Origin: Anaeramoeba flamelloides
Taxonomy: Eukaryota > Metamonada > Anaeramoebidae
NCBI GenBank assembly: GCA_027625915.1
Contig: JANTQA010000008.1
Coordinates: forward strand, 5,201,501-5,265,500
Length of the DNA stretch: 64,000 bases
Direction: 5' to 3'
Part shown: one piece after another, positions 1 to 11,043 of the stretch
Position numbering within the stretch: the stretch's first letter is position 1
Layout of the letters: each line of letters begins with the position of its first letter
Notes under the pieces: generated by a model
Seen by the model: only the letters and a program-made list of their open reading frames with translations
Databases searched by the model: none
What the model was told of the DNA's origin: nothing
Position numbers and translations under genes: made by a program

Positions 1-1312
1 GATGCTCATACTTTCTAAATTTTCTTTCAGAATTACAAAAATTAAAATATGGATTTCATATTTATGAATTAAAGTAAATAATTTCGAACTGTCTTGGAAT
101 AAAATTCATTCATTAAGATTTAATTCATTGAATTTGTTAGGAAATATTCACCAATCATCTTCAGAGAGAAGAACCACTCAATTAATCTCTATTTTTGTGA
201 AAAAAAAAAGATAAAAAATAAAAATAAAATAAAAAAAAAAGTAATATTTATATTTTCCAAGATTGAGATTTCTAACAATTAATATGCTTTCATATTTTAG
301 ATTCGAATTTCTTTTAAACCAAAACCAGATTAATTTTATATAATCAAAGATAACTTTTGAAAATTCATCGTTAATTTATTTTCACAGGTGACTATGGAAT
401 TGACTTATTAATCTTGAAAAAACACTCAATTCTCTGATTCTCAAAAAAACTTTATTAATTTTTTTAAATCATAATTTCTCGCAATTTATTTACTAAAATT
501 GCTCTTCGTTATTTTATTTATAGTAAAGAAATTGTTTGGTTAAATACACACTTTCGCATGAATTTTTCTTCAGTTTTCTTTTTAAATAATTACCATGATC
601 CATCTGAACACATTTCTCAATTTAAAAAATAAATTTATTAAAAACAGCAATTTTTCAAAAAAAATTGTTTAAAAAATTGTAATCAAGATCAAACCCAAAT
701 TTAAGATTTTTCTTTTGACAAATATTTTAATGAACAATATTTATTATTCAAAGTTAAAATCTCATTAATCAACCAAAAATTAAAGAATAAATAAAAAAAA
801 AAAACAATTCAATAGTGAAACTTCATAATTTCTGAATAAATGGGAAAATTTTTTTTATCATGTTCCTTATTTTTATTTTAATTAACAAACCTAGAATTTA
901 AAGAAATAGATTATAATTTGGGATTCCTCAATTTATTTGTTTGGTCTTTTTTAAACTTATACATTGGTATCTATATTAGGTGAACTGTTGTATATATTGG
1001 ACGAACTAAGAAACCTAAATCAAAGAAAATTGGAGAATTGAAAAAAATATCAGCAGCTAAAATTTTCTCACATTTATATTGCCAATACAAGGATTAAAAT
1101 TAAAATTTCAAATAAACAAAAATGAAATTTTACTTACATCTTGTTTCGATCAGTAAAAAAAAAAAAAAAAATAATAAAATGATATTAAAATCAGGATATA
1201 CTATAATTAGTTTATATTATAATATAAACAGATATTATTGTATTTTTAATTATATTATATTTTAAACAATTTCATCTTTTTATAATTTCAGAATAAAATT
1301 GTTTTTCAAGAT
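1..1312. other. AT-rich intergenic stretch, no gene seen
   Basis: This stretch has stop codons in all six frames, many A and T runs, and no open frame with balanced codon use. It lies downstream of the stop codon of the minus-strand TMEM181-like gene, so it probably includes that gene's 3' UTR. An exon of a gene entering from the left cannot be excluded in the first 200 bases, but nothing supports one. Confidence 0.5.
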
Positions 1313-4300
1313 TTAATTTTCTGAATTTTCTGAAGACAATAAACCACCTTTTTCAATTTCGTCATTTGCAGAATCCTGTTTTACAATAGTTTGTTTATTT
1401 TCTGGTTTTTTATTTTTCTCTTTGTTTTCATTGCCAAATTCTAAATCAGAGGGCTCAATTTCTGATGACATTTCGCCATAGTCAAGAGGTTTTTTTGAAT
1501 AATTTGGTTTTTCGTTGATAATGTCAAGTTGGTTATTCCCAAGCTCAGATTCAGATCCATTTTTAGATCCCTGATTTAATGGTTTGTGACGACCTTCTTC
1601 TTGTTCTAATTGATCATTCAAGTTCTTTATTAAATCTGTTGTTATACTAATTGGTAAAAGTGCAACACCAAATAAAGCAACATATACGGTATCTAATGTA
1701 TAAATTAATAAAAATTCAAGTGAACTTGATGTAAATTTTGGAATAAATTTTTTAAAATAAATTATATTGCCACAAAAAAAGATAACATAACTAAATAAAA
1801 GAATATAAAAAAAGCTTTTCATTTTAGTAGATGCATTTTCTTCGTTTCCATTGTGTAATTGAATTATCAAAAATTTTACTGTTTTTATTACAGCAAAAGC
1901 CATCCATATACAATACCCAATCAAAAGTATATCAACAAAAATATGAAATCCTCGAAATCCTCGAATATCACCATCTTGTATGATTAAAGGATCTTTGACT
2001 TCATCGGCAATTGCTACAAAATTCAAAATTATAATTATAATCCACATCAAAAATAATGGCAAAATACGTGGTAAATAATATTTAATGAAAGGTTTTTTTG
2101 GGTAATTCTAAAATGTTTTTTGATTTTTTCATTTTGAGTTTATTTTTTATTAATTTTTTGTTTATTAATTTAGAAGATAAAATTTTCAACATATTAATTA
2201 TAATCGAAATTGAAATAAATTATTTATTATAACTTAAATAAATGATTCTTTTTTCAGAATGTTCAAAAAAAAAAATAAAATTACCTTCCCATATCCATCA
2301 AAAAGTAAGAACAAAAAGCCTAACAAAAATATTCTAAATGTGGTTAAAAAAATAAAATCAAATATTTTGATTACATTTTTGTTATCTAAAAGAATTGCTG
2401 GATAAAATGGATTATTCTTTAAAAGTAATAATATAAATAGAATTGAAATTAATTTCTGTGGTAGGGTGAAGTTTTTAAAGGGGATTCCTTTTGTAACACG
2501 GACCAAATATGCCAAAAAGAAAATGGTAACTAGAACAAAAATGTATCTAAATACGATTTCAAAGTACACCAAATTTAAGTTTAAAAATTCACACTATTGT
2601 TTTGTTTTTTTAAGTTTTGTTTTTTTATTAAATCGTGAAATAAATAAAAAGAAAAATAGGATTTTAGCAAAGCAAGAATATTTTTATTTGTTTTTATTTT
2701 TTTATTTTAAGCGCACATCTCTATATTGGTAAGACATGCTCTGAATAATGAATTTGGATTGAGAGATAACGTTAAATGTGGCGAGAGGGTAGAGATGGAT
2801 AATCTTTTAAGAAATAGGTTACAATAGTTCCTGAATTTACTGTGGTTCTTGTGGTTTCTGTTTATCCTGTGGTACATTCTATTAATTGAAAGGTATTTTT
2901 ATTCCAATTCTTATTTAGAGTTTAATTATTAAAAATGTTATATTGGTAATATGATTTGCCTGTAAACTAATAGTTATCAAGCCTCACGGAAATTTTTTCC
3001 ATACAAGATTGAAAATTCCGGCTCAGTGGTTTTTGTAATTTTGGGAATAAGGATTAAAAATTCCAAAAATGGAGTGGGGAAGCCTAGAAACCAGAACCTT
3101 TCATATTGTAATTGGATACATTAACACTTTTCATTATTCCCATTCTTGGAATTTTTGAATATTAAAGTTGACTTTTTATAAAGTTATGATAGATTATTTA
3201 TTTATTTTGAGGGAAAATATATTTTTTCATTCGAGATATTTCGGGGTTTTTTTAATGATCATATATCTAGTGTTATTTTGGTGAATTCGAAAAAATATGC
3301 AGATTCTAATTCTCGATAGGGAATATTTTTAATATGGTCAAGAGAGAATTATAATTTACTTATTTTGGAGAAATGAGTCAAAATACAAGAGTTATTATTA
3401 GAAACGGGCTAGTTAATACCAATAATTGAAATAAAATTAAAAACAAACAAAACAAAAAATATATTTTCCTTTTTTCTGGAAAATAAATAACAAAATATGA
3501 AAAAAATTTTACCAATTTTTTTAATAATTTTGAAAATTTTATACTCATTCAGAATTTCCAAAAATCAACTTTAAAGTAGTAAACTCAAACAAATTAATAA
3601 ATTTTATCTTGAAATTTTCAACCAAAATTTTTTATTATTATTGTTTGTTAAAAACATTCAAATTGGATGAGTCAGGTGATTAAAAGACTCTTTTAATGTT
3701 CACATTTTTTGAAAATTAGTATAAGCAGCTTATACTTGATCAAAATAAAAATTACTTATTTGATTTATCCCACAACTCATCTAATTTTAATAATTAGAAA
3801 CTCTTTCATCATCCTAAAAGGTTATTTTGAATAACAAAAAATAATGATTCACAATTTGAAAATAGCCAAAATTGAAAGAGTAAGCAAGAGTCAAGACGTT
3901 GATCTAAAGGATAAGCTAATTAAATCATCTTTGTAGACATGTTATTTTTTTGTCATTTTTTTAACCTATCCCGGAAAAAAATGATAACTATATTAATTAT
4001 TACATCCCTCAAAAAATGATAAATTCAAAATTTTTTCCACCCTTGTTAATCTGTTAATGAGAGAATGTTGAAGTTACTAGATATGTGTCTTCTAATTCAA
4101 AGAGTGAATAAATATAGAAATTAGAAGCATTTCAAACTTAATTTAGTTTTCTAAAATGTAGTTGACTTTAGTCACTAGTCATCCAAGACAAATTTCGTTC
4201 TCTATGGGGTGTCTTACTCACCAAAAAGGATATTGTGAAATTGCACTTCTTTTGATTGACAAAATTCAAATGACTTTTAAAATGAAGTTAACCAAACAAA

Positions 4301-6179
4301 TTTAAAGAGGATTCAATTGACACAAAAAGTTAAAAAATTCCAAAAAAATTCAAAAAAAAAAGATTCATAGGATCCTATCAATGACAAAAAATTCAATTAA
4401 AAAAAAAAAAGTTTAAAAGAAGGATCTCAATTCCATAAAAAACTCATATTTTGAAAAATAAAAAATTAATTGTTTCTTATTTTATATTCCCAAATGTTTA
4501 AATTTCTTCTATTTGAAATAGATTGTTTTCATTCAGTACAAAATCAATTTGATTCGATTTAATTCTAATTTGTGGTTATTTTGAAACCCCTCTCTAAATT
4601 TGACAAAATAAGGATTTTTGTACATTCATTCAGTTTATAAAAATAGCTCATTTGAGGAAATTAAAAAAATGAAAAAAAAAAAAAATCTTCAAGACCTCAA
4701 AAAGTGCCAAAGAGTGATACTTCAAAACTTATACATTGTTGTTTTCAAAATTATAGATTCTAACAATTTAAATTGGAAATTGAGTTTCGTTCTTTGGGAA
4801 CTTTTTTCAAAAAATGTCCTCATTTTTCATTGTTGATTTTGAGATCTTTTGTGTCGTAAATAAAATTGTTGATTGGTTTTTAACTTGTATTAGCCACCCA
4901 TAAAAATACTAAAAAATTGTTTTTTCCACTGAACAAAATTATTTTTCACCAAAATTACTCTACCCTTAAATAGTGAAACTTCAAGAAACCATGCCGTATT
5001 TAATTAATATTTCTTGGTTTCTACGAAGCCTTAAAAAGAAAGGTTATTATGGAAAAATAAAGCCAGAACAAGAAAGGATTGTAATAAAGTCTTTGATTCA
5101 TAAAAAAGAAAACCATAAAAATTTACAAACGATTCACGAAAAAGAAAAAGGTTTGAACAACTAAAAGAGATCAATTTGGTGACTAACTCATAAAAAATTT
5201 GAGTATTCACTTTCTGAAAATGGCTTGAGATTCCCAATAATTGTTTTGTTGAAATTTCTCTTGACAGCTGTTTTCTCCTTTGTTTATATTCATTTCAGCA
5301 ATTTCAGAACTGATTTTGTCGCATATACTCAAATGGTTGTCGTAATGAAACAATAAACGATTTATTCTGTTCACTACTCTGTATTTTTAAGAACCATTGG
5401 TATTTTCTGTTTCAATTTTTTTTCTTACAAAACTGTCAAGCGACGAACAGCAAAAAAACCGTTTTTTTATTTTTTTAAAAAAAGTGGAAGAGAAAAAGAA
5501 TTTATTAAAAAAGAAAAATTTACTTCAATATAATTGAGATCAAATAAATAAGACAGTTCTTTGGTTTTTGCAATAGTTTCTATTTTGTAATTCCTGTATT
5601 TGACGTATGGCTGAAAGTCAATTAAAGTTGGTGTGCAATTTGCGTTTTTCTTTGTTTTACGAATGGTTAGGGGAAAGTAAAAAAGAATTAAAAAATAAAA
5701 AAAAAAAATAAATAGTTTTTTTTCGAATTACTTAATTTGGGAAATTTGATGTTAAGAATCATAATTAAAAGACCTACTTTGCACTCAATCGTTCTAGTAT
5801 GCTTACTTGATGTTACTTTTTCCCAACTAGTGTTCGTGGACTGAAGATTTTTATTCAAATTGTTTGATCCAAATAATCTTGTTTCATATCCTACCTCAGA
5901 AAAGATTCCGTAGTTTTTACTGTTATGAAAATACGCATTCACGAAAATAAATTGGTTGTGTTTTGTTAAACCGTTAATAATAAAGGTGTTGTCCGAAGTA
6001 TCAGTACCGTTCTTTATTTTAAAGCTTTCTGTTTTTGAGTTAAGTGGCGAAGGTCCTAATCCACCAATTATGATGGAAAGAAGAAAAACTACCAAAAAAA
6101 ATACAATCAAACGAAAGATCTTCTTAGAGTCACACCAAAATTCAAATTTATAATTAAGTTGATCGTTGTTTTCTTCCAT
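1313..6179 (-). CDS. TMEM181: TMEM181/GPR178-like membrane protein (Wntless-type 7TM), 4 exons
   Basis: Joined exons, in coding order, are 6179-5778, 5649-5524, 2593-2285 and 2107-1313 (543 residues). All junctions are phase 0 with GT donors and AG acceptors. Alignment from memory to animal TMEM181 is close to gapless across the exon joins. Exon 1 has an N-terminal membrane helix (about residues 21-41) followed by the lumenal domain ending HTRTIECK, where the animal protein has NRTRTLTC. Exon 3 gives YFEIVFRY (animal LEIWFRF) and NPFYPAILLDN. Exon 4 gives KYYLPRILP and IADEVKDP (animal FYLPKF and VNELHDP). Seven further helices lie at about residues 190-431, then a Ser/Asn/Glu-rich cytosolic tail of about 110 residues. 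The family sits in Golgi, endosome and plasma membranes and resembles the Wnt carrier Wntless; its cargo here is unknown. Intron 2 (2594-5523, 2930 bp) is unusually long and holds a dispersed repeat. The weakest boundary is the exon 3 acceptor, which has no pyrimidine tract. Confidence 0.85.
4205..4918 (+). repeat. Dispersed repeat W, copy 1 (inside TMEM181 intron 2)
   Basis: About 700 bp here match 7040-7712 through most of their length, for example around AAAGTGCCAAAGAGTGATAC. Each copy contains an internal inverted pair built on AAGTGCCAAAGAG and its complement near CTCTTTGG, so the core could fold back. A short open frame at 4618-4836 falls inside the repeat and is not conserved in copy 2. 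Family unknown; probably a non-autonomous DNA element. Confidence 0.6.
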
Positions 6180-6779
6180 TTACTTTTTGTAAATTCTTAA
6201 TAAAGAAAGAAAAATTCAACAAAAGAAAAGAGAAAAAAATGGAGGAAACCAACACTATTCACATCACTCATAACATAGAAATTGTGATTACATTTATTTT
6301 GATTCATAACACTTTTTTTTTAGAATTATTCCAAATTTTGAGAAAGTTCTTCAAAGATCATAATTCTTAGAACTTTGAATTGGAAAGTTTTTACAATACA
6401 AACTTGTAAATAATTGTAACTTAAACAACTGGTTAGGCTTTTGGTTTTCCTAAAAATCGTTCAAGGTATTTGAAAGTTCACAAATATTTTTCTTTTAAGA
6501 AAACTAAAAAATTTCCAACAAATTGTTCAATCAATTTTTTTTTTATTTTTGTGTTTTTAAAAATACAATCTTCAAGTATTTAAAATTTGAACAAGTATGA
6601 AAGAATATCGAAAACTGAAATACATTTGAAATGATCAGAACTGTAAAGTCTGAAAGTTCCAAAAAGTGTTGAAAGTGTTTTTATGGATTGTAATTAGTAA
6701 ATAATGATGCAAAAATTTTATAGAAAAAAAATTAAACTTTACAAATTTTTCACTTTTTATAAAAATTTACTTCTTATAA

Positions 6780-6990
6780 ACACTATAGGTAAATACGAGA
6801 TCTTGGATCAAAAATTATTTTGAAGATATTTTACAATTTAAGTTGAAAAATCAAATTTCCCAGGTTTTATTATTCTTAAATTTTCTAGTATAAAAAAGTG
6901 AACATTTTTTTTTTACAGTTAAGAAGAGGTTATAATCTTATATTTTTTAAGTATTTTAAATATGTTAAATATCTTTCAAATTGATGATCA
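6780..6990 (+). repeat. Dispersed repeat U, copy 1
   Basis: About 200 bp are similar to 25575-25785. Both begin near CTTGGATCAAAAATTATTTT and both carry a shared GATTATAATC-like block before a run of TATTTTAAAA. No terminal structure was recognised. Confidence 0.45.
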
Positions 6991-7039
6991 ATTTTTTTGA
7001 ATCTAAAGGCTTGTTTGGTTACAATGGTTATACTCCATA

Positions 7040-7712
7040 ATTAAGGTGTGGCCAGAAACCTAAAAAGGATATTATGTAATTACCCTTCTTTTGATTGTAA
7101 AATTCAAATAACCAAAAAAAAAGTTTTTAAAGGATCTCATTTTACAAAAAATTTTCATAAAAAAAAAAGTTTAATCGTATCTGGTTGCCAAAAAATTCAA
7201 ATAAAAATCAAAAAAGTTTAACAGAATCATCAATTCTAAAAAATCAAATTTTATTTAAAAATGATTTGGTTCTGATTTTAAATTTCGAAAGGGTTCAATT
7301 TATTCAATTTAAAACAAATTATAATCTTTTCGTACACAATCAATTTACTTCTATTTAATTGAATTTTTTTTTTTTTTATATATAACTTCTTAATTGGCAA
7401 AGTAAGGATTTTGTAACATTCTTGAGAAAAATAATTACTCATTTGAGAATAGAAAAAAATGAAAAAAAAAAAAAATATTCAAGATCTCAAAAAGTGCCAA
7501 AGAGTGATACTTCATAACTCACACAATTGTTTTCAATATATATATATATCTATATAACCAATCAATTTGGAAATTGGGTGTCGCTCTTTGGCGCTTTTTT
7601 CTAAAAATACACTCTTTATTTTTTGATTGTTGGTTTTTAGAGATCGATAGTACATCATAGGTTGGTTAGTTTTTGATTGATATTAGGCACTCATTAAAAT
7701 CATTAAACATTT
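7040..7712 (+). repeat. Dispersed repeat W, copy 2
   Basis: This is the second copy of the element in the TMEM181 intron, in the same orientation. The internal arms are clearer here: AAAAAGTGCCAAAGAGTGA near 7490 pairs with TCGCTCTTTGGCGCTTTTT near 7585, with a TA-rich loop between. Confidence 0.6.
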
Positions 7713-7794
7713 TTTTTATCCATTTCCAGTAAAATATTTCTAATAGTAATGACTCCCAACTAAAGTTTAAAAATCTAATTTTTCAGTTTCTATT

Positions 7795-8086
7795 CAGTTT
7801 TTTTAAATTTATGGGATTTGCCTCTACCTAAGAGAAGTCCAATATTAAAGTATATTTTTATTTGATGGAAATCATATTAGTTTAACATGGTTCGAATGTG
7901 TCGAAAAAATTGATTACCAATTAGTACTATTTTTTGATCACATCAAGTAAAAAGGATTTTGTATTAGTAAAAAAACTATAGAATTTCAGAAAAAAAAACA
8001 ATATTTTGAGAAATTTTAAAGATTGGAATGTCAATATTTAGACTCCATAGTCTGATAAATATATTTCTTGAATTTGTGGCAAAATT
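7795..8086 (+). repeat. Dispersed repeat V, copy 1
   Basis: About 290 bp are similar to 14580-14885 and 24425-24762. The shared 3' part reads roughly AAATTTAAAGATTGG, then a block near CAATATT and GACTCCATAGTCTG. An element Y copy is inserted immediately after it at a TA. Confidence 0.5.
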
Positions 8087-8088
8087 TA

Positions 8089-8615
8089 AACTTAATTCCA
8101 AAATTTTGGAGACAGTTTAAACAGTGAAAAGAACATCATTAGTGCACTTTAAATTCAACTTGGGAATAATTTTGATTTTACAAACAATTTCATTTTTTGT
8201 CTTTTTTGTTTTGTTTTTATTTCCTTTTTTGCAGTTACGTAATCTGTTTCGTTAGATCTCAAAATTTTTTTTCAATGGTTGATAGAAGATTTGAGTTGAG
8301 TTTGTTAAATTGGAAAATAACATACAATTGGTCGATGGTATCTTAACATTTGATCGATCAACACTTGTTGGTGAAATTTCAACAAATTTACCAATACATT
8401 TTTTGTTCCACTTGTTTCATTATTTTGGACACACCTGTTTTTATTTTTGAGTTTTATATTTTTTCTTTTATTTGGATTAAAATGATTACTTATTAAAACA
8501 TTAATATTAGGTTACTTTAATGCTGTTTTATATTAGGTTTGGAAAAATATAATAAATTGGGATTTTTTTTGCCTATTTTTGAATTTGGGTGTGTCCAAAT
8601 TTTTGGAATGGGGTT
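8089..8615 (+). mobile_element. Element Y copy 1, TA-flanked DNA transposon derivative (527 bp)
   Basis: The element is flanked by TA (8087-8088 and 8616-8617). It begins AACTTAATTCCAAAATTTTG and ends with the inverted match CCAAATTTTTGGAATGGGGTT, so the terminal repeats are about 25 bp. The TA target duplication and size suggest a non-autonomous Tc1/mariner-type element. Other copies are at 46419-46946 (same orientation) and, in the opposite orientation, inside element X at 20886-21432 and 32681-33209. Confidence 0.75.
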
Positions 8616-8689
8616 TAGATTAGTAGTCATAGAATTCTATTTTTTAAAAATATTAAATAATTGACTTTGAGATTATTCTGACAAATTTT

Positions 8690-9260
8690 TTCTATATATA
8701 AACACCATATCAAAAATTGTAACTCATCTTGATTCATAAACTCAAAGAAAAAAATAAATAAATTATTTAGTATTTAAGAAAAACAAATAATTAAATATGA
8801 TTTATAATTCACTTTTAAATAATTCTAAATTGATAAAAGATCTTAATATTAAAAATAAAAAAAAAAAATAAAACCAAAAACTAAAAAAAGTGAGTTACAA
8901 TTTGTGAAATGATCGTTACGGATTTTTTATTTACTGAACTCACGAAAAAACAGTTAACATGAAGATTTTTTGACTAATAATTCAATTCATTTTAAAAGAC
9001 ATTACACCATCTCAATTCTCTGAGTAATTATTTATCTTTTTGAAGATGTTTTTTTTTACGACATGATCTTTAGCGAAAAAAAAAGTATTCAAAAAAAAAA
9101 AAAATTGAAAAAGTAATACAAAAAAAAAAATGATTTTTGATGCAAAAATTTGAAAATATTTTTTTGATAAGAATACAATGATAAACCCTTAAAAAACTTT
9201 CATTAACATTATAAAGCAAGTTAAAATTTTCAAAAATAATTTAGATTGAAAATATCTTGA
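8690..9260 (+). repeat. Dispersed repeat N, copy 1
   Basis: About 550 bp resemble 28640-29240 and, inverted, 48170-48570. A shared landmark is TTTTTGAAGATnTTTTTTTT followed by a CATGATC block. Much of it is A/T homopolymer, which inflates apparent similarity; the landmark blocks are the real evidence. Confidence 0.45.
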
Positions 9261-11043
9261 TATTATAACTACCTTTATAAAATGGAAACATAAACGAATC
9301 AGTCTTTGGTTTTATATGTTGATGATTATTTAGGGAATCTTAGAATTTTATCATTTGAAAAAATATTTTACTTTTGGAAGCTCTAGATATGAATTATTGA
9401 ATAGTGTAATTCTATTAGTCTGTTTTCTATTATTAAATATTTAACAGTAAATAAATAAAAAGAGAAAATTATAATTAAATAGAGGACAAGAGTAAAAAAA
9501 TCTCATAATTTATGGTGTAATAAGTTTTATAATACATTTTTTTAGAGTCATATGAGCCAAATTCTTCTCTAATATCATTTATATCCTATTAGAACATCCT
9601 TACATTATGGAGAAATATATGGTTACCATAACCCCTTAAAATAAAAACAATCAATTATTATCCTTTTAGAAAAAAATAATTTTTTTTTTTTTTTTCATTT
9701 AGTTTTCCTAGATAATCTTAAATTTTTGTCTTTTTGTAAAATATTGTTAAATTATTCTATAATTTATAAACTAATATTTTTTGATTATTCTTTAATCAAA
9801 ACATTATAGTATTTATCATGATTATTTTGGTAATTATCACTATTATATCTAAAATTGCTGTTATTTAAACCTAACCTTGGTTTTAGAATATATTTGTTCA
9901 CATAAAAGGTGTTCATAATTCATTTTTAAATATTTTTATTCTACTTAATCTTCTTAAAACTATTCAAATGTAAGTAATAATCAACAATCATTTATTTTTT
10001 CTTGATCATAGTTCAATTTTTTTAAATATATGGCATTATATAAATAAAATTTCTGTAAATTTATCATCTTAATTTAAGAGGATATTTCTTTATTGTAGGA
10101 AAATTTGAGTGTTTTTTTTTTCCTTCTTCAAAAAAAGATCTTTTCAGAACTTCTTTAATCTCAAAAGAAAAAAGTCAATTGAGAATTTTAAACTAAAAAT
10201 TGTATTTTAATGTTTAAAAATCATCTCCCTACCTAATATATTACCCATTTTTATATTGAAAATAACCGTTCCTCTTTTTCTCCAATAAGGATCTTATTAT
10301 TTTTTTTTTTTCGGTTTTTTGGAAATATTTTAAATGAACTTATTTTGAATGAATTACTATCCGAATTGATTCAATCAGTATTAAATTTCACTTAATTTGA
10401 TATTGTTGATTAATGAATAACCTCCAGTAACAAAGAGAATTAATTATGAAATGAAAAAAAAAATTTTTTCCGCTATTAGAAAAATACCTTATTAACAGTA
10501 TTTTATATTTGTCATTGTAATTGTAAAACTTTATTATGAAATAAAAGAGAAATCTGCAATTACTCTGTTTAATGAAAGTTCTGTTTTTTAAGGTTTAAAG
10601 TCTCATAAATAAATGAAATAAATAACTATTAAAATAATTTCTACTTGTATTTTCACAAAGGTATAAATGTAGATTGTGGGGGTATTACAAAGTAATTCTA
10701 AAATTGAGATTTTTAATTAACAATTAGATAATTTATTAAGCAAAATGATTAACTTTAAATTTTTAAATAAGACTCGAATTGTCAGTTAAGAACAATTAAA
10801 AGGAAAAGAAAGAGAAAGAGGAAAATGCAAAAAAAAAAAAGAAGAAGATGGGTAAAATTAAATTCAAAATAATCTCAATTAAAACCTAAATCTAGCCATT
10901 CGTTGTGATTGAAATGTATTTTATATAATTAAATAACAAAAGAAAAAAAGTTGGGGAAATTTGAATTTAATAATAATTTTCTTTATTTTTGTTTTAATAT
11001 TAATTATTTTTTTTTTTTTACAATTAAATCTCTCGAAAGATTT
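9261..11043. other. AT-rich intergenic stretch, nothing recognised
   Basis: No open frame, RNA gene or repeat was recognised between repeat N and the stop codon of the vWA/alpha-kinase gene. Homopolymer A and T runs are frequent. The last few hundred bases probably include that gene's 3' UTR. Confidence 0.5.

Noticed and set aside
4618-4836. 72-codon frame in the TMEM181 intron
   Set aside because: It lies inside repeat W and is not open in the second copy of that repeat.
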